From Corynebacterium hindlerae (GTDB taxonomy: Bacteria > Actinomycetota > Actinomycetes > Mycobacteriales > Mycobacteriaceae), in NCBI RefSeq assembly GCF_014117265.1, contig NZ_CP059833.1, positions 310,001 through 374,000 on the forward strand: a stretch of 64,000 nucleotides of DNA, in the 5' to 3' direction. The position numbers and the translations under genes are program-made. The notes below the pieces were generated by a model, which worked only from the letters and a program-made list of their open reading frames with translations, did no database searches and was not told the origin of the DNA. This document shows positions 27,644 to 37,419 of the stretch, one piece after another (within the stretch, counting starts at the first letter, position 1; the number at the start of each line of letters is the position of its first letter).

Positions 27644-28399
27644 ATGACTGAAATCATGACCCGGGATTTGCTCAGCATTGGCATGAATTTTCCGCGATGG
27701 CAGGACGCCGTGGAGGCCGCTATCGCTTCAGAAAAGCTCCAGGTGATTGGAGAGGTGCGCGGCGGGCAGCTCATCGAATTCACCGATCCTTCCGGCGCAC
27801 AGATGTTCATTTTGGCAGCTGAACCCTTCACCACGTTCGCCGGTTTCAATTCCAGTACGGTCCATGACGCCCACGTCAGCATGATCAACGACGTATTAGC
27901 GCTGTGTGACCTGGTCAATGATGAAGGCTTCCACGTGGCTTCTGTGGCCGCCAACTTGGCGCAGGGCCCCCTGCTCGTCGATGAGCCGACGCAGCAGTGG
28001 CAGCACCTCAAGCTCAGCGCTATCAGCATCGACTCCCAGGTGTTCGACAACGCCGCGCAGGCAGAGGCCGCTGGTCTGACAGTGGGAACTCTGGTGAGCC
28101 ACGGCGAGCGGATCGTCAACTCCGGCGCCGCCCAGACCCCTGACGCCTCTGCCACACTGGCCGTAGAAATCCACGACGCCACCGTGCTCACCAACGAGCT
28201 GACCGGCACCAAGTTCATCCGCACCCGCGTCAACGCACCCGTTGCTTTGGATTTGTGCCTGCCGCTTACCGACGCCGTCCCCGCCGATGGTGCCGTCGTC
28301 GCCGGCACTTTCCTGCTCGCCGCGGAAATCAAACCACCCGCAGGTTGCGGTGGCGATGGCGGCTGCGGTTGCGGGTCCGGCGGCTGCGGTGGCCACTAA
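27644..28399 (+). CDS. Unknown protein with Gly/Cys-rich C-terminus
   Basis: A 251-residue soluble protein that I cannot assign to a named family. Residues 1-230 look like a compact alpha/beta domain with no signal peptide or membrane helix. The last 17 residues, CGGDGGCGCGSGGCGGH, contain Cys235, 241, 243 and 248 plus a terminal His, a spacing that could bind metal (inference). It sits between hflX and miaA, where relatives carry dapF nearby. The start is probably leaderless. A 54-bp gap separates it from the next gene on the same strand. Confidence 0.78.
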   Translation: MTEIMTRDLLSIGMNFPRWQDAVEAAIASEKLQVIGEVRGGQLIEFTDPSGAQMFILAAEPFTTFAGFNSSTVHDAHVSMINDVLALCDLVNDEGFHVASVAANLAQGPLLVDEPTQQWQHLKLSAISIDSQVFDNAAQAEAAGLTVGTLVSHGERIVNSGAAQTPDASATLAVEIHDATVLTNELTGTKFIRTRVNAPVALDLCLPLTDAVPADGAVVAGTFLLAAEIKPPAGCGGDGGCGCGSGGCGGH

Positions 28400-28453
28400 A
28401 GTGATTCTCGCTACACTAGGCTGTAAAAATTCGAGGAGGTGAGCGCGCTCAGT

Positions 28454-28987
28454 ATGCCGGAGTACCCAGATTTTTCAGTGCCGCGTCGCAACTCGTCACT
28501 GCCGTGGTGGCTCATCGCGCTCTCCCTTCTCGGCTGCATGTGGCTGATATTCACCCTCAAAACCGTGGGTTTGCTGCTCAGCCTCGGTATCATCGGCATG
28601 CTGATGGTGGCGAGCAGGCGTCGCCCGGACGCGGTCGAGATCGATGCGCTTCGCGCCTCCATTTTGCTCAGTGCCCAAGACATCACCGATGTGTTGGACG
28701 AATTCGACCAGTTTTGCACCAGCCCCGACGCCCAGCACCTGGAAGACCGGACGCTTCTTCGACCAGCGTTGCTGGAGCGCGACAGCGTCAATCCTGACAT
28801 TGCTGGCTTCCACGAAGACTGTGCGAACGCCCAACGTTTCCTGCACCGGCTTCCCGCGAGGATCAACGCTCCCCTGTCGGTGTCTCAGGCTGAACGGCTC
28901 CTCGCCATTACCGATGACCGGGCCGCGAGTTTGCGGGAGAGCTGGATTACGGCTCGTCGTGTCGCTCGCGGGCTGCCAGGATCTTAA
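28454..28987 (+). CDS. Small membrane-anchored protein of unknown function
   Basis: A 177-residue protein with two closely spaced hydrophobic helices (about residues 16-33 and 36-52, [16 protein letters not shown] then [15 protein letters not shown]). A cytoplasmic helical domain of about 120 residues follows. The function is unknown. A GTG at 28439 is in frame but lies inside the GAGGAGGT ribosome site, so the ATG at 28454 is preferred although its spacing is long (14 bp). Its last 41 bp overlap the 3' end of miaA on the other strand. Confidence 0.75.
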   Translation: MPEYPDFSVPRRNSSLPWWLIALSLLGCMWLIFTLKTVGLLLSLGIIGMLMVASRRRPDAVEIDALRASILLSAQDITDVLDEFDQFCTSPDAQHLEDRTLLRPALLERDSVNPDIAGFHEDCANAQRFLHRLPARINAPLSVSQAERLLAITDDRAASLRESWITARRVARGLPGS

Positions 28988-29867
28988 GCGCCTGGGCTAG
29001 CGTGTCACCCGCAGCATCAATCCAGTGGATGCGCGGGTCTCGGTTGAACCATGCCCGCTGTCGGCGCACGTAACGACGCGTCCCAGTGATCGTGCGTTCC
29101 ACGGCTTCGTCCCACGTGAGCTCCCCCGCCTGCGCAGCGAGCACCTGGGCATAGCCGATCGCCCGTCCAGCGGTGGAATCAGCGACAAGCCCCTGCTGTT
29201 GCAGGGCCGTCACCTCCTCTACCAGTCCACGTTCAAACATCAGCTTTGTGCGCAGTTCGATTCGGGGGTTCAGCCAGTCACTGGTTGTGCGCAGCCCTAG
29301 CAGCGTGGCTCCCCACCGTGGGGGCTGGTTAATCGGTGGTTGGCTCGCCGCGTATGGCTTACCGGTCAGTTCGATGACTTCCAACGCCCGCACGGTACGA
29401 CGCGGATCTGCGTCTTCGATGATCGCTGCGGCTGCTGGATCGATCTCCGCCAATTCGGCGTGCAACGCCGCAACTCCGATCTGAGCCAAGCGGTCTTCGT
29501 ACTTGGCCCGCACCTCGGGTGATGTCGGCGGAAATTGCCAATCGTCCACTAAGGATTGCACATACAGCATGGAGCCGCCTACGAGGATCGGCACATTACC
29601 GCGCGTCATGATCGCTTCGACATCAGCCACCGCATCCCGCTGGTAGCGCGCCACTGACGCAGTTTCGGTCACATCCCACACATCCAACTGGTGATGTGGA
29701 ATCCCCTCCCGTTCCGCTATCGTCAGCTTCGCGGTGCCGATGTCCATCCCCCGATAGAGCTGCATGGAATCGACGTTGACGATCTCCCCACCAAAGTGGT
29801 GCGCCAATGCCACTCCCAGCGCAGACTTGCCCGAAGCCGTGGGCCCCACAACCGCGATCGGTCGCAT
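28947..29867 (-). CDS. miaA: tRNA dimethylallyltransferase
   Basis: A 306-residue enzyme that adds a dimethylallyl group to A37 of tRNAs reading UNN codons. The P-loop [11 protein letters not shown] lies near the N-terminus, followed by the [16 protein letters not shown] block that binds the tRNA loop. The ATG at 29867 is right for the family. It shares its A with the stop of the upstream gene (TGATG), implying translational coupling. MiaB, which acts next on the same base, is encoded at 34.1-35.6 kb. No dapF follows, unlike in relatives. Confidence 0.95.
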   Translation of the reverse strand: MRPIAVVGPTASGKSALGVALAHHFGGEIVNVDSMQLYRGMDIGTAKLTIAEREGIPHHQLDVWDVTETASVARYQRDAVADVEAIMTRGNVPILVGGSMLYVQSLVDDWQFPPTSPEVRAKYEDRLAQIGVAALHAELAEIDPAAAAIIEDADPRRTVRALEVIELTGKPYAASQPPINQPPRWGATLLGLRTTSDWLNPRIELRTKLMFERGLVEEVTALQQQGLVADSTAGRAIGYAQVLAAQAGELTWDEAVERTITGTRRYVRRQRAWFNRDPRIHWIDAAGDTLAQALKILAARERHDEP

Positions 29868-30502
29868 CAGTGCATTTCCTTCCATTGGGCAACATATCGC
29901 CCTACTCCGTGTTCTTCTTCCACTGCCACCAGCTCGGCACCGACTACCTTCGATCCTCGCAAGGCCCACCAGGGGTCGGGGTCGATGATGCCGTCGATAC
30001 GCAGCTGTTTCAGGTCAGCTGGCCAGTGGACGTCTTCGCCGCGCAGCAGTTGCTGGCACCATTGGTGCCGCAAAGGGGCCCCGGGAACCTTGGCGAGTGG
30101 AGCCTTATCAATCAGTCCCGCTGGACCGTCGAGCGGATAAATCACTAGTTCGCCATCATACGGTGGGTGCCAGGTTCCCGAGGTGATGGGCAGGGGGCAC
30201 GATCCGAGCAGGTAGCGTGCCACCAATTCAGGAAGGTGATTGCCGCCTCCTACTGAGACATCCGCACCCCATGCGCGAAAGCTCCCTGTGTGAGCGGTGT
30301 ACGAGTCAGGATCGGTGCTGCCCACTATGGTGACCTGGGGGCAACGCGGATCGGACAGGGCAGCGTCGATGAGCGAGCGCGCCGCGTCGCGCAGCCGTAC
30401 GCTCGACGCGTCACCTATCCCAAGTTCTGGGACGAGCGCTGGAGAAGCTGGAATAAAAATCACGGGCACGCGCTTAACTCTAGCCTGGGATAGTGCCCAC
30501 AC
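29867..30502 (-). CDS. LigB-like (class III extradiol dioxygenase fold) protein
   Basis: A 211-residue protein related to the conserved actinobacterial gene between miaA and the DUF349 gene (Rv2728c in M. tuberculosis, from memory), classed with the LigB catalytic-subunit fold. [11 protein letters not shown] near the N-terminus and [10 protein letters not shown] are family-like. The true substrate is unknown and dioxygenase activity is not established. The GTG at 30502 has ggatgagt just upstream. GTG at 30469 is another possible start. It is coupled to miaA by a 1-bp overlap. Confidence 0.72.
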   Translation of the reverse strand: MWALSQARVKRVPVIFIPASPALVPELGIGDASSVRLRDAARSLIDAALSDPRCPQVTIVGSTDPDSYTAHTGSFRAWGADVSVGGGNHLPELVARYLLGSCPLPITSGTWHPPYDGELVIYPLDGPAGLIDKAPLAKVPGAPLRHQWCQQLLRGEDVHWPADLKQLRIDGIIDPDPWWALRGSKVVGAELVAVEEEHGVGRYVAQWKEMH

Positions 30503-30606
30503 TCATCCAGTGTTCCGGCTAGAATGTCTGTTTAGCGTTCATTCACCGTGAACCGCAGCTTTTATTGGCAGCCGTGTCGCGCGGCACAACACCCGAAGGA
30601 CGTCCC

Positions 30607-31935
30607 ATGACCACTCCAACTCCGAAGCCAGGCCCACGCCCAGGACCTCGTCCGGGACCTCGACCAGGAGCGCAAGGTATCAAGCCAGTTGTGCCGGCCG
30701 CAGCACATGCGGTGCACAATGACCCAGCACAATGGGGCCGGGTCGCGGACAACGGTGACGTTTTTGTCAAGACCGCTGACGGTGAACGACTCATCGGTTC
30801 CTGGCAGGCCGGAACCCACGCGGAGGGTCTCGCCCACTACGGTGCCCGCTTCGACGACCTGGCTACCGAGGTTGAGCTTCTCGAATCCCGCCTGGTCGCC
30901 CACCCGGAAGATTCTGGCAACATCCGCCTCTCCGCTGTTGACCTGAAGAAATCTCTTACTGAAGCCGCGGTTATTGGCGACCTCGCCAGCCTGGAGCAGC
31001 GCCTGGACGGCATTATCAACTCGTCCGAGCAGGCCGGCCTGGCCGTCAAGGAAGCCAAAGCAAGGGCGCGTGCCGAAGCAGTGGCCCGAAAGGAAGCCCT
31101 GGCCGCCGAAGCCGAAACCATCGGCGAATCCTCCACTGATTGGAAGGCTGCCGGCGACAGGTTGCGCGCCATCTTGGATGAGTGGAAAACCATCCGGGGC
31201 ATCGACCGCAAGACTGACGACGCCCTGTGGAAGCGCTACTCCCGCGCCCGGGATGCCTTCAACCGTCGTCGTGGCTCCCACTTTGCTGAGCTCGATCGTG
31301 GCCGCGCAGCAGCCCGCAAGGCGAAGGAAGCCCTGGTTGCCCGCGCCGAGGAACTCAAGGATTCTACCGACTGGGCGGAAACCGCCCGCGCCTTCCGTGA
31401 TCTGATGACGGAGTGGAAGGCCGCCGGCCGCGCCCCACGCGAGATCGACGACAAGCTGTGGGCAGCGTTCAAAGCAGCTCAGGACTTCTTCTTCGACGCC
31501 CGCACCGCCGTCAATAACGAACGTGACCGCGAGTTCCAGGGCAACGCGGAGGCGAAGGAAGCGCTCATCGCCGAGTACACCCCGCTGATCGACCCAGACA
31601 AGGACCTCGACGGCGCCCGCCGTAAGCTCCACGAGCTGCAGGAAAAGTGGGAAGAGATCGGCTTCGTTCCGAAGAACCGCGTCCGCGAATTTGAGAACAA
31701 GATTGGTGCGCTGGAGAAGCTCGTCGCTGACGCCACCGACGCGCAATGGCGCCGCACCGACCCCGAAGCTCAGGCCCGCGCCGCCCAGTTCACCGCGCGA
31801 GTAAAAGACTTCACCGAGCAAGCGGAAGCTGCGGAGGCAGCGGGTAAGAACAAGCAAGCAGAGGAGCTTCGCGCCCAGGCCGCCCAGTGGCAGGAATGGG
31901 CAGACGCAGCGCTGGGTGCGGTGGAAGACCTGTAA
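30607..31935 (+). CDS. DUF349 domain protein
   Basis: A 442-residue highly helical protein with at least three DUF349 repeats, each built around a W-K/E-x-A-G-R/D...W pattern (for example TDWKAAGDRLRAILDEW and TDWAETARAFRDLMTEW), between about residues 120 and 350. The N-terminus is a proline/arginine/glycine repeat (PGPRPGPRPGPRPG). The last 60 residues are an Ala/Glu-rich coiled coil. The molecular role is unknown. The ATG at 30607 has gaaggacg upstream. The acetyltransferase ATG follows directly after its stop. Confidence 0.85.
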   Translation: MTTPTPKPGPRPGPRPGPRPGAQGIKPVVPAAAHAVHNDPAQWGRVADNGDVFVKTADGERLIGSWQAGTHAEGLAHYGARFDDLATEVELLESRLVAHPEDSGNIRLSAVDLKKSLTEAAVIGDLASLEQRLDGIINSSEQAGLAVKEAKARARAEAVARKEALAAEAETIGESSTDWKAAGDRLRAILDEWKTIRGIDRKTDDALWKRYSRARDAFNRRRGSHFAELDRGRAAARKAKEALVARAEELKDSTDWAETARAFRDLMTEWKAAGRAPREIDDKLWAAFKAAQDFFFDARTAVNNERDREFQGNAEAKEALIAEYTPLIDPDKDLDGARRKLHELQEKWEEIGFVPKNRVREFENKIGALEKLVADATDAQWRRTDPEAQARAAQFTARVKDFTEQAEAAEAAGKNKQAEELRAQAAQWQEWADAALGAVEDL

Positions 31936-33021
31936 ATGTTTGTTTATCAGTGTGCGGGGCCCGTCGTCGGTGAGGAACCATCAGACGCGCTCCGCACGTT
32001 GGTCTTTATGGCCAACCTCGCCGCGCAGGAAACCACCGGCAGTGCCGACGCCTCACGGGGGATTACTGAGCTTATCGACGCCCTAGCCACCCCGTCCCCC
32101 ACTGCCCACACTCACATCTTCGCCGTCACCACCGATCCGTGGGCCGGTGCCCTCGGCGACTCCCAGTTCGGGTATCCCCAATTCTCCGCCACCGGGGATG
32201 AAGCAGAACCGCCCGCTGTCGGGTGGCTCATCGTGACGCAACCGCTCGCTGACAACATCCATAGCCTCGATATTTCCCTCGTCCTGGATGCCGACTTCCA
32301 ACCCATCCCAGGCACCCCGCCAAGCGATGCTGCCCGGGAACTGGTCGTCGATATGCTCGGCATCAGCGACGACATCGCCCGTCGCTTTGGCCGCAGCGTC
32401 ATCCACCTATGGGACCAGCACGCCCTCGGCGCCGCCTCCCCGTTTGCAGCCACCTTCCGGGACGCCGGCTACACCCGCGCCCTCGCACAAACCGAATACG
32501 TTATCCCCGCGCGCCTGGCAGACCTCCTCGCCCGCCCCGACATCGAGGTATTCGCCAACACCGACTTCCCCGAGGATCTCCTTCCCGGCGTTGCCGAACT
32601 CTACACCGCGGCCTCACTAGACCAACCACTCGGCGCCCTCGACATTCGACGCGCCGAATGGGACACTGCCCGATTGGCAGAAAGCACCGCACACTTCCGG
32701 GCCCTGGGCACCGAAAACTACCACGCCATCGCCACCACAGACACGGGCGACGTTGTCGGAATCTCCGAGATTTGGATCCACGAGGGATTCTCCCCAAAAG
32801 TCGCCATCCAAGGACTAACCTACGTCCGCTCTGAACACCGGCACCGCGGCCTCGGCACAGCCCTCAAATCACACGCGCACAACGCAGCGCTCACTGCACA
32901 CCCCGAACTAGCACGCATCTATACCAGCGTCGCTGACGACAACACCGCCATGATCGCCCTGAACAAAGAACTAGGTGCCACCGCTATCAGCCACGTCACC
33001 GCCTGGCAAAAGCAGGTGTAG
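31936..33021 (+). CDS. GNAT-family acetyltransferase
   Basis: A 361-residue protein with two GNAT-like halves. The C-terminal half carries the acetyl-CoA-binding motif VRSEHRHRGLGTALK (about residues 297-311) and is the likely active one. The N-terminal half is diverged. It resembles the two-domain acetyltransferases of actinobacteria, whose substrate is not inferable. Its ATG begins immediately after the DUF349 stop (TAA-ATG), so the two are expressed together. Confidence 0.82.
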   Translation: MFVYQCAGPVVGEEPSDALRTLVFMANLAAQETTGSADASRGITELIDALATPSPTAHTHIFAVTTDPWAGALGDSQFGYPQFSATGDEAEPPAVGWLIVTQPLADNIHSLDISLVLDADFQPIPGTPPSDAARELVVDMLGISDDIARRFGRSVIHLWDQHALGAASPFAATFRDAGYTRALAQTEYVIPARLADLLARPDIEVFANTDFPEDLLPGVAELYTAASLDQPLGALDIRRAEWDTARLAESTAHFRALGTENYHAIATTDTGDVVGISEIWIHEGFSPKVAIQGLTYVRSEHRHRGLGTALKSHAHNAALTAHPELARIYTSVADDNTAMIALNKELGATAISHVTAWQKQV

Positions 33022-33097
33022 GTTTTTCGGAAGGCCGCGGCATTGACCTTGTACTGCCGCATAGGTTTCTAAGGCAAGGTAACCGCCCGCGTTTTCT

Positions 33098-33184
33098 CCC
33101 CGACATTACCCTCCCGAAGTTCGGGGTTTTTGGGGTGATTTTGGGGTGATTTTGGTGCATTGTCGGGGGCATAATGTCGGGGGG
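33098..33184. repeat. Intergenic repeat unit 1 (GACATTAC family)
   Basis: The 387-bp gap 33022-33408 between convergent genes contains two copies of a unit of about 87 bp and no gene. Unit 1 opens with a 30-bp block (33098-33127) that recurs exactly in unit 2. The block begins CCCCGACATTAC and contains CCCGAAGTTCGGG. Unit 1 closes with TAATGTCGGGG at 33172-33182, the inverse complement of the opening, so each unit can fold into a long hairpin. Confidence 0.75.
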
Positions 33185-33273
33185 CGTAATGCTTACCATC
33201 GCAGCATTCTCAACTGCCTCACTGGTCTCAAAGGTCGCTTTATCGCAACGTGGCCGGAGCCGTCCCACGTTCA

Positions 33274-33360
33274 CCCCGACATTACCCTCCCGAAGTTCGG
33301 GGTCAACAGGGCATTTTTGGGGCAACCTCGGGGGCGTAATGTCGGGGGCGTAATGTCGGG
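33274..33360. repeat. Intergenic repeat unit 2 (GACATTAC family)
   Basis: This is the second copy. The 30-bp block at 33274-33303 is identical to 33098-33127. The interior has diverged. The closing arm TAATGTCGGGG is at 33337-33347, with a tandem partial copy at 33351-33360. Both units have the same orientation, 176 bp apart. Confidence 0.75.
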
Positions 33361-33408
33361 CCAAAGCCCACCAGTCCCTCACCGCGGGAATCGGGGTCAC
33401 CCTGTTGC

Positions 33409-34056
33409 TTAGGAGTCTTGCTGCCGCTGCTGGGCGCGACGCTGCGCATTTCGGGCGCGACGGTCGTCGATAGGCCCGCGTTCATCGGCGCTGTGGGCAT
33501 TCTTGCCTTCGAAAGCCTCAGCCTGTTGCTGCGCCACCGGGTCGAGGTACACCTCTTTGCGGCGCAGTTCGGCGATTTCTTCCTGTTCTTCGGTGCGCAT
33601 GGTCACCACGTTGTACAGGCCATACACCACGAACAGAACTGCGATGGCTGCGAGGATGAGGCCGACGCCGGCCCCGGAGCCTTGGTCGCGGGTTTGTCGC
33701 ATCCAGATGGCGAAGATGGAAAAGAACATCGCGATGCCGGACAGCGCCCAGGCCAGCTGCGCAAGCATGGTGGACTTTCGGAAGTAGGCGATGAGGGTGA
33801 GGGCTACGGGGCCGAGGACGCACAGCCAAACGAAGATGCGTTCTGGAGTGGAGATTCCGTAGTCGAAGGATCGCTCGGTGAGGAAGGCGATGTCCAAGGC
33901 CGTCATGTTCCCGGTGTAGGGCAGCAGCCAGCTTGCCACGATAGCGAGAGCACCTCCGATGAGCGGGGCTCGGTAGCCGGACATGTCGATTCGGCGGGCC
34001 GCGTGTCGTTCGCGTTGGGCTAGCTCGTGGGCGGTGTGCTGGGATGTTTCACTCAC
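33409..34056 (-). CDS. Four-helix membrane protein (Rv2732c-like)
   Basis: A 215-residue protein with four predicted membrane helices (about residues 31-47, 72-90, 97-115 and 126-148) and a charged cytoplasmic C-terminus ending in Arg/Gln-rich repeats. Position directly behind miaB is conserved with the mycobacterial Rv2732c gene (from memory). Function is unknown. The gap to miaB is 45 bp, so co-transcription is likely. Confidence 0.75.
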   Translation of the reverse strand: MSETSQHTAHELAQRERHAARRIDMSGYRAPLIGGALAIVASWLLPYTGNMTALDIAFLTERSFDYGISTPERIFVWLCVLGPVALTLIAYFRKSTMLAQLAWALSGIAMFFSIFAIWMRQTRDQGSGAGVGLILAAIAVLFVVYGLYNVVTMRTEEQEEIAELRRKEVYLDPVAQQQAEAFEGKNAHSADERGPIDDRRARNAQRRAQQRQQDS

Positions 34057-34101
34057 GGTCTGTCGTTCTTCCTTGGGGCTCGCTAAGTTCTTTCACCTAA
34101 T

Positions 34102-35622
34102 CTAGTGGGTCGTGCAGCAGCCGTCGGTATTGGCTGCCGGTGCCCCCACGGAAAGGGTCGGTTTGCCGATCTTTGGCAGGCCAAGGCCAACGCCGATCGG
34201 TGCGGTCGTAGGCACCTTGCCGATTTCGGACATGTCTCCTGCCTTGGTGCGTCGGTGGGTACCGACGCCGGAATCAGCGAGGAGGAAGAAGGGTGCGGCT
34301 GCGGTGATGGTGACGGTGATGACGTCGCCAGGCCGAATGTGTTGGTCAATGTTTCCGGTAGGGGCGAAGTGGACCAGACGGCCATCGCGGGCGCGACCGG
34401 TCATCCGGTGGGTCTTGTCGTTCTTGCGTCCGCCACCCGCCTGGACGAGCAACTCAACCTCAGTACCGACTAACTTGTTGTTTTCCTCCAGGCAGATGCG
34501 TTCTTGCAGCGCGAGAAGGCGATCGTAGCGCTCTTGGACAACTTCCTTTGGAATTTGGTTGTCGTAATCTGCGGCCGGCGTGCCTGGGCGCGGGCTGTAC
34601 TGGAAGGTATAGGCGCTGGTGAAACGCGCTTTTTCCACCACGTCGAGGGTGGCTTGGAAGTCTTCTTCGGTTTCACCCGGGAAGCCGACGATGATGTCAG
34701 TGGTGATCGCTGCATGAGGGATTTTCGCCCGCACTTCGTCGAGGATGCGAAGGAATTTTGCGGACCGGTAGGAGCGCTTCATTTCTTTGAGCACTTTGTC
34801 TGAACCAGATTGCAGTGGCATGTGCAGCTGCGGGCAGATGTTTGGGGTTTCCGCCATGGCGTCGATGACGTCGGAAGTAAATTCCGCTGGGTGTGGGCTG
34901 GTGAAACGCACACGCTCGAGGCCTTCTATGGTGCCGCAGGCGCGCAGCAGCTTAGAGAAAGCGCTGCGGTCGCGTTCGAGTTCCGGATCGGCAAAGTTCA
35001 CGCCGTAAGCATTAACGTTCTGACCGAGTAGCGTCACCTCAGACACGCCCTGATCGACGAGGGCCTGCACCTCAGCGAGGATGTCGCCAGGCCGGCGGTC
35101 GACTTCCTTGCCGCGTAACGACGGCACAATGCAGAAAGTACACGTGTTGTTGCAGCCCACGGACACACTAACCCATCCGGCGTAGGCTGATTCTCGCTTC
35201 GCCGGCAGGACGGACGGGAATTGCTCCAGGGAGTCAACGATTTCCACCTGGGCTTTCTTGTTGTGCGAAGCGCGGTCAAGCAGGGCAGGCAGCGACCCGA
35301 TGTTGTGGGTGCCGAACACAACGTCCACCCAGGGCGCTTTCTTAACGACAGCGTCCTTGTCTTTCTGGGCGAGGCAGCCGCCAACAGCAATTTGTAGGTT
35401 CGGGCGCTGCTCTTTCACGCTCCGCAGGTTCCCGAGGGTGCCGTAGAGACGCTGATCTGCGTTGTCGCGGACTGCGCACGTGTTGAAGACAATGAGGTCT
35501 GGTTCCCCGTTTTCGGGCACAGGTGAGTATCCGGCTTCCTCTAAGAGACCGGAGAGTCGTTCGGAATCGTGCACGTTCATTTGGCAACCGAATGTGCGAA
35601 CTTCGTACGTCTTGTTTTTCAT
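34102..35622 (-). CDS. miaB: tRNA-2-methylthio-N6-dimethylallyladenosine synthase
   Basis: A 506-residue radical-SAM methylthiotransferase that completes the A37 modification begun by MiaA. The N-terminal UPF0004 domain has its three cluster cysteines ([25 protein letters not shown]). The radical-[11 protein letters not shown] motif and a C-terminal TRAM domain follow. The ATG at 35622 has gaggaa upstream and fits the family. A longer frame opening has no support. The C-terminus carries an extra tail of about 60 residues ending in Gly-Cys-Cys. Confidence 0.95.
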   Translation of the reverse strand: MKNKTYEVRTFGCQMNVHDSERLSGLLEEAGYSPVPENGEPDLIVFNTCAVRDNADQRLYGTLGNLRSVKEQRPNLQIAVGGCLAQKDKDAVVKKAPWVDVVFGTHNIGSLPALLDRASHNKKAQVEIVDSLEQFPSVLPAKRESAYAGWVSVSVGCNNTCTFCIVPSLRGKEVDRRPGDILAEVQALVDQGVSEVTLLGQNVNAYGVNFADPELERDRSAFSKLLRACGTIEGLERVRFTSPHPAEFTSDVIDAMAETPNICPQLHMPLQSGSDKVLKEMKRSYRSAKFLRILDEVRAKIPHAAITTDIIVGFPGETEEDFQATLDVVEKARFTSAYTFQYSPRPGTPAADYDNQIPKEVVQERYDRLLALQERICLEENNKLVGTEVELLVQAGGGRKNDKTHRMTGRARDGRLVHFAPTGNIDQHIRPGDVITVTITAAAPFFLLADSGVGTHRRTKAGDMSEIGKVPTTAPIGVGLGLPKIGKPTLSVGAPAANTDGCCTTH

Positions 35623-35734
35623 TTTTTCCTCGACCACGATTGCACAGTCTATCCCCCTCATTTGCGGTTCCTAAATCGTGCCTCTTCGCATTATTCGCAT
35701 CACAACTTTGCAAATTTAGACTGAGAGTTTTAAA

Positions 35735-35757
35735 TGTGACCCTGGTTACCTTATAGT
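35735..35757 (+). promoter_or_regulatory. gluA promoter with GlxR-like site
   Basis: TATAGT at 35752-35757 is a good -10 box, 6 bp before the ATG at 35764. Directly upstream, TGTGACCCTGGTTACC (35735-35750) matches the GlxR (cAMP receptor) consensus TGTGA-N6-TCACA in its left half and 3 of 5 bases in its right half. GlxR control of the glutamate importer is known in C. glutamicum, which supports the reading. Confidence 0.45.
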
Positions 35758-35763
35758 GTGCTT

Positions 35764-36516
35764 ATGACTAGTGACGCGAACCACACCATGATTTCGATTC
35801 ACGGCGTGAACAAGTACTTTGATGACTTCCATGCTCTCAAGAACATCAACCTGGATATCCCTAAGGGCCAGGTCGTTGTAGTTTTGGGCCCATCCGGCTC
35901 CGGCAAATCAACCCTGTGCCGAACCATCAACCGCCTCGAGACCATCGACGAGGGCACCATCCACATCGACGGCAAGCTGCTCCCAGAGGAAGGCAAGGAT
36001 CTTGCCAGCCTCCGGGCCGACGTTGGCATGTGTTTCCAATCTTTCAACCTCTTCCCTCACCTGACCATTAAACAAAATGTGACGTTGGCTCCGATCAAGG
36101 TTCGCAAGCTTTCCAAAGCCGAGGCAGACAAGCGCGCCATGGAACTGCTCGACCGCGTCGGCATCGCGAACCAGGCCGATAAGTACCCAGCACAGCTGTC
36201 TGGTGGTCAGCAACAGCGCGTCGCCATCGCCCGCGCCTTGGCCATGAACCCCAAGGTCATGCTGTTCGACGAGCCAACCTCCGCACTGGACCCGGAAATG
36301 GTCAACGAAGTGCTCGACGTCATGACCAGCCTGGCTAAGGAAGGCATGACCATGGTCTGTGTTACTCACGAAATGGGCTTCGCCCGCAAGGCAGCTGACC
36401 GCATCCTGTTCATGGCTGACGGCGAACTCGTCGAAGATACCGATCCAGAGTCCTTCTTCACCAACCCACAGTCCGATCGTGCCCGCGACTTCCTGGGCAA
36501 GATCCTGGGCCACTAG
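35764..36516 (+). CDS. gluA: Glutamate ABC transporter, ATP-binding protein
   Basis: An ABC ATPase with Walker [10 protein letters not shown], signature LSGGQQQR, Walker B MLFDEP and the H-loop VCVTHEM. It powers glutamate import by gluBCD. Two starts are possible. ATG 35788 gives 242 residues, the length of C. glutamicum GluA, but has no ribosome site. ATG 35764 gives 250 residues and lies 6 bp from the -10 box, as expected for a leaderless mRNA. The second is listed here. The operon continues directly into gluB. Confidence 0.93.
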   Translation: MTSDANHTMISIHGVNKYFDDFHALKNINLDIPKGQVVVVLGPSGSGKSTLCRTINRLETIDEGTIHIDGKLLPEEGKDLASLRADVGMCFQSFNLFPHLTIKQNVTLAPIKVRKLSKAEADKRAMELLDRVGIANQADKYPAQLSGGQQQRVAIARALAMNPKVMLFDEPTSALDPEMVNEVLDVMTSLAKEGMTMVCVTHEMGFARKAADRILFMADGELVEDTDPESFFTNPQSDRARDFLGKILGH

Positions 36517-36525
36517 GGGGACGCC

Positions 36526-37404
36526 ATGAAGAAAGCTCTAAAGAAGATCGCGGCAGCGGTCCTGGTTTCGGCGGGCGTGGCGTCGTTAAGCGCCTGCGGA
36601 AGCAGCGAACCCCGCAGCCTCCTCGACAGCATCGAATCTGGCGAGGTTATCCTCGGCACCAAATATGACCAGCCGGGCCTCGGGCTGCGACACCCGGACA
36701 AATCCATGGCCGGCCTCGACGTGGACGTTGCCACATATGTGGTGAATTTCATCGCCGAGGAAAACGGCTGGGCCTCCCCTAAGATCAAGTGGCGCGAGAC
36801 GCCCTCTGCGCAGCGCGAAACGCTGATCAAAAACGGCGAGGTGGACATGATCACCGCGACGTACTCGATCAACGCGAGCCGCGCGAAGTCTGTGAACTTC
36901 GCCGGCCCCTACCTCGTTACTCACCAGGCGTTGTTGGTGCGCCAGGATGACACCACCCTGCAACAACTCTCCGACCTGGAAAACGGCCGCAAGCTGTGCT
37001 CGGTGACCGGCTCTACCCCAGCACAGAAAATCAAGAAGGAACTGCCTGGCGTACAGCTCCAGGAATACGACTCTTACTCTTCCTGCGTGGAAGCCCTTCA
37101 CCAGAAGAAAGTCGACGCCATGACCACCGACGCCACCATTCTCTACGGCTTCGCATCCCAGTACGAGGGTGAGTTTAAGGTTGTCGAGATGACCAAATCC
37201 GACGGCAAACCGTTCACCAACGAACGCTACGGCATCGGCCACGCCAAGGGAGACACCGAATCCACCGAGGCTATCAACCGCGCCCTGGAAAAGATGTACT
37301 CCGACGGCTCATTTGAACAATTCCTCACCGCAAACCTTGGCGACGACGCCCAAGTTGTGGAACAGGGAACTCCCGGCGATTTGTCCTTCCTGGACGCGAA
37401 GTAG
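36526..37404 (+). CDS. gluB: Glutamate-binding lipoprotein
   Basis: A 292-residue periplasmic-type binding protein (SBP family 3), anchored by lipidation at Cys24 in the lipobox LSAC after a short lysine-rich signal. It captures extracellular glutamate for the GluCD permease. Two further cysteines (LCSVTG and YSSCVEAL) may form the conserved disulphide of this family. The ATG has aggggg upstream. Confidence 0.95.
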   Translation: MKKALKKIAAAVLVSAGVASLSACGSSEPRSLLDSIESGEVILGTKYDQPGLGLRHPDKSMAGLDVDVATYVVNFIAEENGWASPKIKWRETPSAQRETLIKNGEVDMITATYSINASRAKSVNFAGPYLVTHQALLVRQDDTTLQQLSDLENGRKLCSVTGSTPAQKIKKELPGVQLQEYDSYSSCVEALHQKKVDAMTTDATILYGFASQYEGEFKVVEMTKSDGKPFTNERYGIGHAKGDTESTEAINRALEKMYSDGSFEQFLTANLGDDAQVVEQGTPGDLSFLDAK

Positions 37405-37419
37405 AAACGGAGCATTCCC

